Assembly: GCF_048571125.1 (NCBI RefSeq)
Contig: NZ_CP182343.1
Location: forward strand, 1,860,001 to 1,924,000
Direction of reading: 5' to 3'
DNA: 64,000 nucleotides
DNA from: Arcobacter siniprincipis
GTDB lineage: Bacteria > Campylobacterota > Campylobacteria > Campylobacterales > Arcobacteraceae
Shown: positions 1-8,803 of the stretch, one piece after another
Layout: each line of letters starts with the position of its first letter
Numbering within the stretch: position 1 is the first letter of the stretch
Notes under the pieces: model-generated
The model's database searches: none
The model's input: only the letters and a program-made list of their open reading frames with translations
What the model was told of the DNA's origin: nothing
Translations under genes and position numbers: made by a program

Positions 1-333
1 AAATAATTCTTTATCTTTTTCATCTGGAAGCTTTTTACCATCTACCATAAAAAGTATTATATCAGCCTCTTTTGCAGTCTCAACAGCTTTTCTTTTTACT
101 GTTGAAAAGATTGCATCATTTGTCTCATCAATACCGCCTGTATCTAACATCAATGCTTTTTTATCAAATATTTCTACTTCATGTTTTCGAATATCTCTTG
201 TTGTTCCTGCTTGATCTGATACTATGGCTATTCTTTGTTTGGCTATTCTGTTAAATAGTGAACTTTTACCAACATTTGGTTGTCCCACTAATGCTATTTT
301 TTTCAATTCATCTTTATTATTAATTACTTGCAT
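1..333 (-). CDS. der: Ribosome biogenesis GTPase Der (EngA), N-terminal part only
   Basis: This gene runs off the left edge of the window; only the first 111 codons, starting at an ATG at 333, are visible. The translated stretch begins with MQVINNKDELKK and contains a G1 P-loop (GQPNVGKSSLFNR), a switch region with AGTTRD, and the G3 motif DTGGIDETND. This pattern is typical of the first GTPase domain of Der, a tandem-GTPase protein that helps mature the 50S ribosomal subunit in the cytoplasm. The second GTPase domain and KH-like domain would lie outside the window. TrmE or Era also carry a similar G1/G3 pair, but the GxPNVGKSSLFNR start and AGTTRD favour Der. Confidence 0.85.
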   Translation of the reverse strand, partial: MQVINNKDELKKIALVGQPNVGKSSLFNRIAKQRIAIVSDQAGTTRDIRKHEVEIFDKKALMLDTGGIDETNDAIFSTVKRKAVETAKEADIILFMVDGKKLPDEKDKELF

Positions 334-367
334 CTATTTCCTAATTTTTTCAATTTTGTATTATAAC

Positions 368-407
368 AAAAAAAAGGGCGTTAGCCTCAAGACTAACACC
401 CTTTTTT
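368..407 (-). terminator. Intrinsic terminator after hpf
   Basis: A 14-bp stem (371-384 with 393-406, one G-U pair) around an 8-base loop is flanked by A and T runs on both sides. On the minus strand it ends about 20 bases after the hpf stop and before the der start, so it most likely ends the hpf transcript. It could work in both directions. Confidence 0.8.
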
Positions 408-426
408 AATAATTCTTTAAAAAATT

Positions 427-969
427 TTAGTATAAACCAAATTTTCCTTCATCACTTGTTTTGTATAATACTCTCATATTATCATCTTTATCATAGAAAA
501 CTTTAAATGCAGAACCAGATGATTTTAGATCAATTAATGCTTCTTCAATATCAATTGGTTTGTATGAAGTTAATCTAACTGGAACTATTTCAGCTTCAAG
601 TCTATCTAATTCATTTGCAATTGCATCTTCAATTTCTGTAGAAACAACTTCAGAAAGTTTAGTAGCTTTGTGAGTACTTACTTTATCATGATGTCTTCTT
701 AATACTTTTGAAACTCTATCAACTGCAATATCAACCGCAGAATATAAATCTTTATCTTTTTGTTTTACAACAATTGTATCTAAATGTGCTACATTGATTG
801 TAAATTCGAAAACGAATACAGGTTTACTATTTCTCTCTTCTTTATCAATAATAGAATTAACTGAAATAATATCTAAGTTATACTTTTTAAAAATTTCTAC
901 TGAACTATTTACATAGTCTTTTATCGCATCTGTTAATTCTATGTGTCTTCCTACAATACTTGTATTCAT
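427..969 (-). CDS. hpf: Ribosome hibernation promoting factor, long form
   Basis: The protein (180 aa from the chosen start) has the N-terminal HPF/RaiA fold, beginning MNTSIVGRHIELTDAIKDYV, and a C-terminal dimerisation domain (roughly residues 120-180, with VRLTSYKPIDIEEALIDL and FKVFYDKDDN). The long form binds the 30S subunit and joins two ribosomes into inactive 100S dimers during starvation. I place the start at the ATG at 969 because AAGGAG sits 8 bases before it; the reading frame stays open further upstream to a TTG at 1011, but that extension has no ribosome site and is not part of the family. It is a single-gene unit with its own terminator, between ftsK and der. Confidence 0.93.
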   Translation of the reverse strand: MNTSIVGRHIELTDAIKDYVNSSVEIFKKYNLDIISVNSIIDKEERNSKPVFVFEFTINVAHLDTIVVKQKDKDLYSAVDIAVDRVSKVLRRHHDKVSTHKATKLSEVVSTEIEDAIANELDRLEAEIVPVRLTSYKPIDIEEALIDLKSSGSAFKVFYDKDDNMRVLYKTSDEGKFGLY

Positions 970-1053
970 AACATACTCCTTAGTCTTAATATAATTAATA
1001 TAATAACACAATGATTATTAAAATAATAATAAATTTCAATTATTATTTAATAA

Positions 1054-3261
1054 TTAAAGTAATATCTCACGATTACCTTTTGCATTAACTTCTGATAAGA
1101 CACCTGTCATTTCAAGTTGTTCTACAATTGTAGCTGCTCTGTTGTAACCAATTCTTAGTTTTCTTTGTATATATGAAATAGAAGTTTTTTTATCTGTTAA
1201 TACAACTTGTTTTGCATCTTCATAAAGTTCATCTAAAGATGACATATCACCACTTGAAATTGCAGTTCCATTTCCATCTTTATCTTTTACAAAGTTCATA
1301 TCATATTCAACTTCTCTTTGTGATTTTAAGAAATCAACAACTTTTTCTATTTCATCTTCTTTTGACCATGGAGCATGAAGTCTTACAAGCCCTGAACTTC
1401 CAGGAGGAGTAAATAACATATCTCCTCGTCCTAGTAAAGACTCTGCACCCATTGCATCAAGTATGATTTTAGAATCTACTTTTTGCCCTACTTTGTATGA
1501 AATCCTACTTGGTAGGTTTGCTTTAATTAAACCCGTTACAACATCTACAGATGGTCTTTGGGTTGCAACAATCAAGTGAATTCCACTAGCTCTTGCCATT
1601 TGTGCAAGTCTTGCAATAGAAAGCTCAACATCTTTTCCACTTGTCATCATAAGGTCAGCTAACTCATCAATAATAACTACAATATATGGTAAAGGATCAA
1701 ATATTTCTTTTTTTGATTTTTCATTATAGTTTTCGATATTTTTAGTTTTTGTTTGAGACATTAATGTATATCGTCTTTCCATCTCTAAAACCATATTAGA
1801 TAAAGCGGTAATTGCCTCTTTTGGTTTTGTTATAACAGGAGTTAATAAATGAGGAATATCATTATAAATAGAAAACTCTAACATTTTTGGATCTATCATA
1901 ATTAATTTCAAGTTATCAGGTGAATTTTTATATAAAAGTGAAAGAATCATTGCATTTAATCCAACTGATTTTCCAGAACCTGTAGTTCCAGCAATAAGTA
2001 AATGAGGAAGTTTCTTTAAATCTGTAATAAAAGGTTTACCAACTATATCTTTCCCTAAAATCATAGTTAAGGGAGAAGTTGCTTTATTAAATATTTCGCT
2101 ATCCAATAACTCTTTTAAATAAATTACATGCATGTTTTCATTTGGAACTTCTATTCCAATTACATCTTTTCCAGGAATTGGAGCTTGGATTCTTATAGTT
2201 TCAGCTTTAAGAGCCATTGCTAAATCATCTTGAAGATTTAATACTTTTGATACTTTTACATGGGGTGCAGGTTTAAACTCAAAAGTTGTAACCACAGGAC
2301 CTGTATAAGTTCTAACGACATCACCCTCAATTTTGAACATCAAAAGTTTTTCTAATAAATCAGCAATTTTTCTATCAATTATCTCTTCATTAATTTTTGA
2401 AGTTGAAATTTTAGGAGGTGTTTGAAAGAAGTTACTACTTGGAAGTTTAAAGTCCTTTGGTTTTTCTGATTCTCCAACTTCTATTTCATCTTGTAATTTT
2501 TTATTTTCTTCTAATTCATCAACCATTATAGAGTGTTTTTCTTCTATATTCTCATTAACTTGTGGTTCTGTTATATTTTCAACATTATCATTTTTAGATT
2601 TTTTATCTTCTTTATTATCTTCTTCAATAATTAAAATTTCAGCTGTATCACCTACTTCTTTAACTGTTATTTTTTCTCTTCTTTTTTCTCTTCTAGAATC
2701 ATTAGTTTTGGGTTGAAATAAGACTACATCTTTTTTTATATTTGAAGCTATTTTTTGTACATTGACTGTTTTAATCTCTTTTCCATCTATAAATATTAAA
2801 AATGTAATCAAAAAGCCTATTAGAACTAATAGCCATAAACCTGCAAAACCAATAAAAGGGAATAATACATCAATAATCCCATCACCGATTAAACCTGAGA
2901 GTCTATCTGCTTTTGTGAAAACTAAAGATTGAAAAATAAGTGCAGATAAAAGAAAAATAAATATTCCAAAATACTTCAAGTATTCTTTTGTTGGTTCATG
3001 TTTAAAATTAATTTTATATATAGGATATAAAATCAAGAATAAATAAACATAAGATAAATAACCAAAATATAGATGAGAATATGAAGCGAAAATAGAGCCT
3101 ACTTTTCCAACAGTAACCTTATCAGATACAATTGTTGCATACTCAAAATATACTATTAAAAATAGTGATATTAAAGATAATATTTTCTTAACTATTTGAG
3201 ACCCTTTATTATAATAATTTAGAAATTTTAGCTTGTACTTTAAGCCAAGTTTTATGTTCAA
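1054..3261 (-). CDS. ftsK: DNA translocase FtsK
   Basis: This is a septum-located DNA pump that clears and resolves chromosomes at division. About four membrane helices lie in residues 25-165, followed by a charged low-complexity linker, then the RecA-like motor with Walker A GTTGSGKS and a Walker B region ending VVIIDELADLMM, and a C-terminal winged-helix gamma domain (IQRKLRIGYNRAATIVEQLE) that reads polar DNA sequences. At 735 aa it is short for FtsK, mainly because the linker is short, as in other Campylobacterota. The start is uncertain: the only conventional in-frame start before the first membrane helix is a TTG at 3261 without a clear ribosome site, giving a 53-base overlap with lpxD. 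An AAAGGG lies near 3205, so initiation at a rare codon there cannot be excluded. Confidence 0.93.
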   Translation of the reverse strand: MNIKLGLKYKLKFLNYYNKGSQIVKKILSLISLFLIVYFEYATIVSDKVTVGKVGSIFASYSHLYFGYLSYVYLFLILYPIYKINFKHEPTKEYLKYFGIFIFLLSALIFQSLVFTKADRLSGLIGDGIIDVLFPFIGFAGLWLLVLIGFLITFLIFIDGKEIKTVNVQKIASNIKKDVVLFQPKTNDSRREKRREKITVKEVGDTAEILIIEEDNKEDKKSKNDNVENITEPQVNENIEEKHSIMVDELEENKKLQDEIEVGESEKPKDFKLPSSNFFQTPPKISTSKINEEIIDRKIADLLEKLLMFKIEGDVVRTYTGPVVTTFEFKPAPHVKVSKVLNLQDDLAMALKAETIRIQAPIPGKDVIGIEVPNENMHVIYLKELLDSEIFNKATSPLTMILGKDIVGKPFITDLKKLPHLLIAGTTGSGKSVGLNAMILSLLYKNSPDNLKLIMIDPKMLEFSIYNDIPHLLTPVITKPKEAITALSNMVLEMERRYTLMSQTKTKNIENYNEKSKKEIFDPLPYIVVIIDELADLMMTSGKDVELSIARLAQMARASGIHLIVATQRPSVDVVTGLIKANLPSRISYKVGQKVDSKIILDAMGAESLLGRGDMLFTPPGSSGLVRLHAPWSKEDEIEKVVDFLKSQREVEYDMNFVKDKDGNGTAISSGDMSSLDELYEDAKQVVLTDKKTSISYIQRKLRIGYNRAATIVEQLEMTGVLSEVNAKGNREILL

Positions 3262-4150
3262 ACAAAGGGAACCCTGCCCATTGTTTTTTTGGTTCTTTTA
3301 TACTTTTTGTAACTCCACCACGAGCAGCAATTGTAGTAAAAGGTGCAACTTCTAAATGTCCTGCCGTTGCACTTTGTCCACCCATAATAACATATTCATT
3401 TAATGTTGTTGTTCCTGATAACCCAACTTGTCCTGTTAATATACATCCAACTCCCAGTTTACAGTTATGAGCAATATGTACTAAATTATCAATTCTTACC
3501 CCATCACTTATAATTGTTGATTTAAAAGCAGCTCTATCAATAGAAGTATTTGCACCAATTTCAACATCATTTCCAATTTCAACATTACCATTTTGATAAA
3601 TTTTTATATATTTACCTTTACTTTGGGCAAAACCAAAACCATCACTACCTATTACAGTTCCTGCGTGGACTATACAATCATTGCCTATATTACAATCTCT
3701 ATATACAGAAACATTTGGATAAATAATAGTATTATTTCCAATAGTAACATTATCTCCAATATAAGCACCAGTCATAATAGTACAACCTATACCAATACTA
3801 GAGCCTTTACCTAAATATACATTTGGCATTATTGTAGTATTTTCACCTACAATACAATCTTTCCCATCACTTTCTACAACTTTAGGTGCAAATAGTTTTG
3901 AAGCAAGAGCTAGCTTAACATAAGGTTCATCACATACAAGAGCAACAGTATTTGTAGGAACTCTTGAGATAAAATCTTTTTTAACTAAAACAGCTGCTGC
4001 TGTAGTTTTTTCTAAATCATTTGCATATTTATTATTTTCTAAAAATGTTAGTTCTTCTGAAGTTGAATCAAGTAATGTATTTAATCCACTTATCTCTATG
4101 TCGCTGTTGCATTTTATATCTAATGCTACTGCTATATCTTTTAATTTCAA
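3209..4150 (-). CDS. lpxD: UDP-3-O-acylglucosamine N-acyltransferase LpxD
   Basis: LpxD adds the second acyl chain to lipid A precursors in the cytoplasm. The protein (313 aa) has the N-terminal uridine-binding domain (residues about 1-100) followed by a long left-handed beta helix made of hexapeptide repeats (GENTTIMPNVYLGKGSSIG and on), with the catalytic-His region VHIAHNCKLG. It ends with the usual C-terminal helix. The start is a TTG at 4150, chosen because AAGGAT lies 7 bases upstream and the protein aligns with the family from there. Upstream neighbours are ilvH and ilvB and downstream is ftsK, so it may share their transcript. Confidence 0.93.
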   Translation of the reverse strand: MKLKDIAVALDIKCNSDIEISGLNTLLDSTSEELTFLENNKYANDLEKTTAAAVLVKKDFISRVPTNTVALVCDEPYVKLALASKLFAPKVVESDGKDCIVGENTTIMPNVYLGKGSSIGIGCTIMTGAYIGDNVTIGNNTIIYPNVSVYRDCNIGNDCIVHAGTVIGSDGFGFAQSKGKYIKIYQNGNVEIGNDVEIGANTSIDRAAFKSTIISDGVRIDNLVHIAHNCKLGVGCILTGQVGLSGTTTLNEYVIMGGQSATAGHLEVAPFTTIAARGGVTKSIKEPKKQWAGFPLFEHKTWLKVQAKISKLL

Positions 4151-4189
4151 ATCATTATCCTTTATTCAAAAAACGAAAAGAGAAAACTC

Positions 4190-4687
4190 TTATCGTTCCA
4201 TTGCAACTACACCACTTTTAACTATTTCTATTGGGTTGTAGTTTTTGATAACTTTTACAAAGTTTGCAATTCTGCTTGGTTCATCTGTTGCAGAGATAAT
4301 AATACAATCTTGAGTTACATTTTGAATTGAACCATTATAAGCACGAGCGAGTACATCTACATCACTTAAATTTTGATCAACTGGTATTTTTACAAGAACT
4401 GTCTCTTTTTCTACAACATCAAAATGCTCATTTACTCTTAAAACAGGAATTAATTTATTCAATTGCTTAACAATTTGGTCAATCACTCTTCTATCACCTG
4501 TTGTCACAATTGTCATTCTTGAGTATTCTGAATCACTAATAGGGGCAACGGTTAAAGAGTCAATATTATATCCTCTTGCAGAAAAAAGACCTGCGATTCT
4601 AGATAAAACATTATTTTCATTTAAAACAATTACAGAGATAACTTTTCTTGCATTTTCTGAATCATAGTAGTGATTAAAATTATTCAT
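4190..4687 (-). CDS. ilvH: Acetolactate synthase small (regulatory) subunit
   Basis: IlvH is the valine-sensing subunit that activates the catalytic IlvB subunit in isoleucine, valine and leucine synthesis. The 165-residue protein opens with an ACT domain (residues 16-90; VLNENNVLSRIAGLFSARGYNIDSL) and carries the C-terminal ACT-like half (KIPVDQ and following). It overlaps the 3' end of ilvB by 8 bases, which indicates translational coupling and 1:1 production. The length matches the usual 160-170 residues. Confidence 0.96.
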   Translation of the reverse strand: MNNFNHYYDSENARKVISVIVLNENNVLSRIAGLFSARGYNIDSLTVAPISDSEYSRMTIVTTGDRRVIDQIVKQLNKLIPVLRVNEHFDVVEKETVLVKIPVDQNLSDVDVLARAYNGSIQNVTQDCIIISATDEPSRIANFVKVIKNYNPIEIVKSGVVAMER

Positions 4688-6374
4688 TGTTATCTCCTAA
4701 AAGCATCATTTCATTTAGTGCATGTCCATTTGGAACCATTGGTAAAACCTCTTCATTTCTATCAACTATAACTTCTATCATTGCAACTACTTTTTTCTTC
4801 ATTGCATCTTTTAATGCTTCATCAAACTCTTTTTTAGTAGTAACTCTATACCCTATTCCACCAAAAGCTTCAACAAGTTTTACGAAATCAGGTTGTGCAC
4901 TTAAATCAGTTTCAGATAATCTATTTTCATAAAACATTGTTTGCCATTGTCTTACCATTCCAAGATAATTATTATTTAAAATAATATTAATAACTGGAAG
5001 TTTTTGTTCAACACAAGTCATAAGTTCTTGAATATTCATCAAAATAGAACCATCACCTGTAAAATTTATAGAAACTTTATCAGGTCTTGCTTTTGCAACA
5101 CCCATAGCACCTGGTAATCCAAATCCCATAGTTCCTAATCCACCTGAAGTATTCCATTGTCTAGGATAAGAGAATGGATAAAATTGAGCTGACCACATTT
5201 GATGTTGTCCAACATCAGTTGAGATAATTGCTCTATCTCCAACAAGTTCACCAACTCTTACTATTGGCCATTGTGGTTTAATTTTTACATCAGAGTCTTT
5301 AAATGCTAAGGGATGTTGAACTCTATAATCTTGTAATAGGGCTACCCAATTAGTATAATCATTAAATTCGAATTCCCCTATTGAATCAATCATTCCTTGA
5401 ACAGTAACTTTTAAATCTCCAACTATTGGAAAGTTTGTATGTACAAGTTTTGCAATAGAAGCTGGATCAATGTCCACATGAATAACTTTTGCTTTTTTAG
5501 CAAATTCATCAAGTCTTCCAGTAACTCTATCGTCAAATCTTGCACCTAAAGAAATAAGCAAATCTGTTTCATGTGCTGCCATATTAGCTGCATATTCTCC
5601 ATGCATTCCTAACATACCAAGTAGTAATGGATTTGTATGTCCCATAACTCCTCTTGCCATAAGAGTTTCAACAGCAGGGATATTTAGTTTTTCTGCTAAT
5701 TCCCTTATCTCATATGCACAATTTGATAAAATGGCTCCACCACCAATATAAAGCAATGGTTTTTTAGCTTTTGCAATAGCTTGCATTGCTCTTTTTAGTT
5801 GCTTTTTATTGTAATTAACTGTTGGTTTATAAGTTGGTAAATTAACCTCTGCTGGATATAAGAAGTCCCCAACTTCAGCTGTAATATCTTTTGGAATATC
5901 AACATGAACTGGCCCTGGCCTTCCAGTACTAGCTATATGAAATGCTTCTTTAATAATTCTTGGTAAATCTTCAAGTTTATTAACTAAATAGTTATGTTTA
6001 GTACAAGGTCTAGAGATTCCAACTGCGTCAATTTCTTGAAAACCATCAGTACCAATGATTGTTGTTGGTACTTGTCCTGTAATTACAACTAAAGGAATAG
6101 AATCCATATAAGCATCAGCTAATCCTGTAACTGCATTTGTAAACCCAGGTCCAGAAGTAACTATAGAAACACCTACTTTTCCTGTTGCTTTTGCATATCC
6201 TTCAGCTGCGTGAATAGCTGCCTGTTCATGTCTAGTCAATATATGTTCAAAATGTGTTTGTTTGTAAATTTCATCGTAGACATTCATAATAGCGCCGCCA
6301 GGGTAACCGAATACAACTTCTACCCCTTCATTTTTTAATGATTCTGTTACCATTTTTGCGCCTGTCATTTTCAT
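4680..6374 (-). CDS. ilvB: Acetolactate synthase large (catalytic) subunit
   Basis: This thiamine-diphosphate enzyme condenses two pyruvates, or pyruvate and 2-oxobutyrate, in the first common step of branched-chain amino acid synthesis. Residues about 1-170 form the TPP-binding PYR domain with the catalytic Glu in RHEQAAIHAAEGYA; the central domain follows; the C-terminal domain holds the GDGS...NN metal/TPP motif (GDGSILMNIQEL with ILNNNYLG). The 564-residue length is normal. The ATG at 6374 has GGAG about 12 bases upstream. The gene leads an ilvB-ilvH pair. I see no clear attenuator leader in the 147 bases upstream. Confidence 0.96.
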   Translation of the reverse strand: MKMTGAKMVTESLKNEGVEVVFGYPGGAIMNVYDEIYKQTHFEHILTRHEQAAIHAAEGYAKATGKVGVSIVTSGPGFTNAVTGLADAYMDSIPLVVITGQVPTTIIGTDGFQEIDAVGISRPCTKHNYLVNKLEDLPRIIKEAFHIASTGRPGPVHVDIPKDITAEVGDFLYPAEVNLPTYKPTVNYNKKQLKRAMQAIAKAKKPLLYIGGGAILSNCAYEIRELAEKLNIPAVETLMARGVMGHTNPLLLGMLGMHGEYAANMAAHETDLLISLGARFDDRVTGRLDEFAKKAKVIHVDIDPASIAKLVHTNFPIVGDLKVTVQGMIDSIGEFEFNDYTNWVALLQDYRVQHPLAFKDSDVKIKPQWPIVRVGELVGDRAIISTDVGQHQMWSAQFYPFSYPRQWNTSGGLGTMGFGLPGAMGVAKARPDKVSINFTGDGSILMNIQELMTCVEQKLPVINIILNNNYLGMVRQWQTMFYENRLSETDLSAQPDFVKLVEAFGGIGYRVTTKKEFDEALKDAMKKKVVAMIEVIVDRNEEVLPMVPNGHALNEMMLLGDNNE

Positions 6375-6490
6375 TATAATTTTCTCCGTTGTAAAATAGG
6401 TATTTATTCTACAAAAATTTAGTTTAATACATCTTTAAAGCGCACTTTCTAGCACTTTTGTATTTAATGGCAAATTTATTATTTTTCTAA

Positions 6491-6514
6491 TATAATTTAC
6501 AATAATCTAAGGAG
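6491..6514 (+). promoter_or_regulatory. -10 box and ribosome site of the flagellin-like gene
   Basis: A TATAAT sits at 6491-6496 with TGGCAA 17 bases upstream as a weak -35, and AAGGAG at 6509-6514 precedes a GTG start by 7 bases. The box resembles a housekeeping promoter; no sigma-54 or sigma-28 consensus was seen here, which is unusual for a flagellin relative. Confidence 0.5.
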
Positions 6515-6521
6515 TCTAAAA

Positions 6522-7331
6522 GTGGATGTAAATAATCTTACTAATGTAAGTAATGTTGGCGTAAACAATATACCTAAACAATATGTTGATAAAGCACGGT
6601 TTAATGGTTCAGTTAATGCAGTTGATAATGAAGATGCATTAAAAGTCTCTATCCATGAAGTTTACAATAAAAAAAGAGATGAATTATCTCATTCACTTAG
6701 AAATTTAAATGAAGGTATCGCAATTACTCAAATTTCTATGAACTCCCTCTCAAAACAACAAGACAACTTAAAAAATATCGGAAATGCTTTAGTAAAACTA
6801 GATAGTAGTGGAGATTATGAAAATAAAAGATTTGAAACAGCAGAAGAGATTTCAAATCAATTAAATAGTTATAATCAAGAAGCAGAAAAAGCAAGATTTA
6901 ATAAAAAACTACTTTTAGATGACCAATATGGTGATGAAATAATAAATGTAGTTACAGCAGAAAAAGATTTTAAGATAACTGGCGTAAATACAAAAGAAAT
7001 ATCTCAAACACTAGTTAATAGTTTGCAGTCTAATTCTTTATCTTCAAGTGAAGATGTAAATAGTGCCTTGGAAAATCTAGATACAGCATTAAGTAAAAGT
7101 GAAGCATTTACAGAAAATTTTTCAAAAATGAATAATGAGATGAAACAAGTGGCAAGAGGGACATTAAATGAACAAATAAATTTACTAAAAGAAAATAGTA
7201 AATTAAAAGATTTGAGTTTTGGCTCTGATTTTAATAATTTTTCAAAAACAAATATAATGAGCCAATTAGGAAATTTAGCAGCATCACAAGCACATATTAT
7301 TCAAGAACAAACTTCAAAATTAATTGGATAA
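6522..7331 (+). CDS. Small flagellin-like protein (FlaC-like)
   Basis: The 269-residue product starts at GTG with a strong AAGGAG upstream. Residues about 55-120 resemble the D0/D1 N-terminal helices of flagellin (LNEGIAITQISMNSLSKQQD with a heptad pattern), and the last 30 residues (FSKTNIMSQLGNLAASQAH) resemble the C-terminal D0 helix that ends all flagellins with ANILAQ..AQAN. There is almost no variable D2/D3 region, and no signal peptide. The size and layout recall FlaC of Campylobacter, a secreted flagellin relative that is not the main filament. It stands alone, away from other flagellar genes, and converges on ppx. A role as a flagellum-exported non-filament protein is inferred from this resemblance only. 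Confidence 0.55.
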   Translation: MDVNNLTNVSNVGVNNIPKQYVDKARFNGSVNAVDNEDALKVSIHEVYNKKRDELSHSLRNLNEGIAITQISMNSLSKQQDNLKNIGNALVKLDSSGDYENKRFETAEEISNQLNSYNQEAEKARFNKKLLLDDQYGDEIINVVTAEKDFKITGVNTKEISQTLVNSLQSNSLSSSEDVNSALENLDTALSKSEAFTENFSKMNNEMKQVARGTLNEQINLLKENSKLKDLSFGSDFNNFSKTNIMSQLGNLAASQAHIIQEQTSKLIG

Positions 7332-8237
7332 TTTTAAAGCATGATCTATTGCTACACCTTCTCTTAAACCATCGTCAAAAACTATTGACTTGTCTTTATT
7401 CAAAATAGTATAAAACAGTTTAAAAATAAATACTCCAGACTCAATAAAATCGATTCTTCCACCACCTACTAAATCAAATATTTCTTCTTTTGATAATGTT
7501 CTAAATTTATATAAAAAATCTTCTATTTCTTCAAGTGATAATTGGGTTCCATTTATAAGATTTCTATCATAATTATTAAAATTAAGTCCCAATTTTACTG
7601 CAGCAATAGTTGTAGGTGTTCCAGCAGTTGCCACAAAATTAAACTTATCTAAGTTGATATTTAAACTTTTTATAAAAAGAGAAATCTCTTTTTTTCTTCC
7701 ATCTAATTCTATTAATAATTTATTTTGATTATTTTTATACTTTTGAGATAAAGTTACAATTCCAATATCAAAACTTTTTGCAAAGTATTCGTTCCCATTA
7801 TTAACAATTAACTCTGTAGAACCACCACCAATATCAATTAAAGCAAAATGTTCAGACTCTTTTTTTTCTCTTTTTAAAGCATATTTAACAGCTAGAAGAG
7901 TCAATCTTGCTTCTTCATCACCATTTATTATTTTAAATTCAAGACCACATTCATCTTTAAATCTTTTTAATACTTCTTTAGAATTATCTGCTATTCGCAT
8001 AGCTGCAGTTGTTACACAAATTGCATCTTTTGGATTAAATTTTAGCTTTTCAATCGATCTTTTAACAGCTGCTATTACTCTATTTTGAGCTTCAATTGAA
8101 ATTTTTCTAGTATCAATCAATCCATCAGCCATACCTACAACTTCTTGATATTCATCTATGATTTTATGATTTAAACCATCATAAAGTAAGGTTCTAAAAG
8201 AATTAGAACCCAAATCTACGGATACAATATTTCTCAT
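7320..8237 (-). CDS. ppx: Ppx/GppA family exopolyphosphatase / pppGpp phosphatase
   Basis: The 305-residue protein belongs to the ASKHA phosphatases. The N-terminal phosphate loop is VSVDLGSNSFRTLLYD, followed by TTAAMRIADN, ALIDIGGGSTELI and VATAGTPTTIAA. Members cleave polyphosphate or turn pppGpp into ppGpp; the sequence alone does not tell which. It is the short form, lacking the C-terminal HD domain of E. coli Ppx. The start codon overlaps the stop of pssA by one base (TAATG), so the two are translationally coupled. The 3' end overlaps the convergent flagellin-like gene by 12 bases. Confidence 0.9.
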   Translation of the reverse strand: MRNIVSVDLGSNSFRTLLYDGLNHKIIDEYQEVVGMADGLIDTRKISIEAQNRVIAAVKRSIEKLKFNPKDAICVTTAAMRIADNSKEVLKRFKDECGLEFKIINGDEEARLTLLAVKYALKREKKESEHFALIDIGGGSTELIVNNGNEYFAKSFDIGIVTLSQKYKNNQNKLLIELDGRKKEISLFIKSLNINLDKFNFVATAGTPTTIAAVKLGLNFNNYDRNLINGTQLSLEEIEDFLYKFRTLSKEEIFDLVGGGRIDFIESGVFIFKLFYTILNKDKSIVFDDGLREGVAIDHALKLSN

Positions 8238-8794
8238 TAAGGATGTGGAATTTTAATTTTTGAATTAAGTAAATAACCTATAATAATCATAGATATTAAA
8301 ACTATAGTTTCAGGTAAAATTCCTGTTAACCAAATAAGATACACAACAAAAAGTAAAATAGCACCAAGGGGTGTAGGAATACCTGTAAAATATTTTTCTA
8401 CTTGACCTTCTTGTGCATCGATATTAAATTTTATCAATCTTCTAAGTCCTGAAATAATGTAATATATAAAAGTAAATAATACAAGTATTGTATTTAACTC
8501 TAATTCTTTACCATCAATTATCGCAAAATAAATAAACATACTAGGCACAATAACAAAAGATAAAAAATCAGCATAAGAATCTAACTGTATTCCAAACTCT
8601 GTTGATAAGTTATATTTTCTTGCGATTTTTCCATCAACGATATCAAATGCTCCTGCAATCCAAGCAAAAAGCGCCGCACCAAAAAACTGTCCATGTGTTA
8701 TAAAATATATTGCTAATATACCAGCACCTATATTAAAAAATGTAGCTAAATTAGCTAGATTAAAATGATTATATTTATTAAATAAAAAACCCAA
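8237..8794 (-). CDS. pssA: CDP-alcohol phosphatidyltransferase, probably PssA
   Basis: This is an integral membrane enzyme (about five or six helices, 185 aa) with the CDP-alcohol phosphotransferase signature DG-x2-AR-x8-G-x3-D-x3-D, seen as VDGKIARKYN...GIQLDSYADF. Such enzymes join a CDP-lipid to serine or glycerol phosphate. The order in this phylum and the long AGAFDIVDGKIAR region favour phosphatidylserine synthase, but phosphatidylglycerophosphate synthase is not excluded. The start is TTG at 8794, supported by AAGGA 6-8 bases upstream. It is coupled to the downstream ppx gene. Confidence 0.82.
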   Translation of the reverse strand: MGFLFNKYNHFNLANLATFFNIGAGILAIYFITHGQFFGAALFAWIAGAFDIVDGKIARKYNLSTEFGIQLDSYADFLSFVIVPSMFIYFAIIDGKELELNTILVLFTFIYYIISGLRRLIKFNIDAQEGQVEKYFTGIPTPLGAILLFVVYLIWLTGILPETIVLISMIIIGYLLNSKIKIPHP

Positions 8795-8803
8795 AATTTT
8801 CCT

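Noticed and set aside
72..409. Two short plus-strand open frames over the Der gene
   Set aside because: They lie opposite the clear minus-strand Der reading frame and have no ribosome site or family resemblance.
1021..1048. 10-bp AT-only inverted repeat after ftsK
   Set aside because: Composed solely of A and T with a loop of 8; likely chance in this composition and weak as a terminator.
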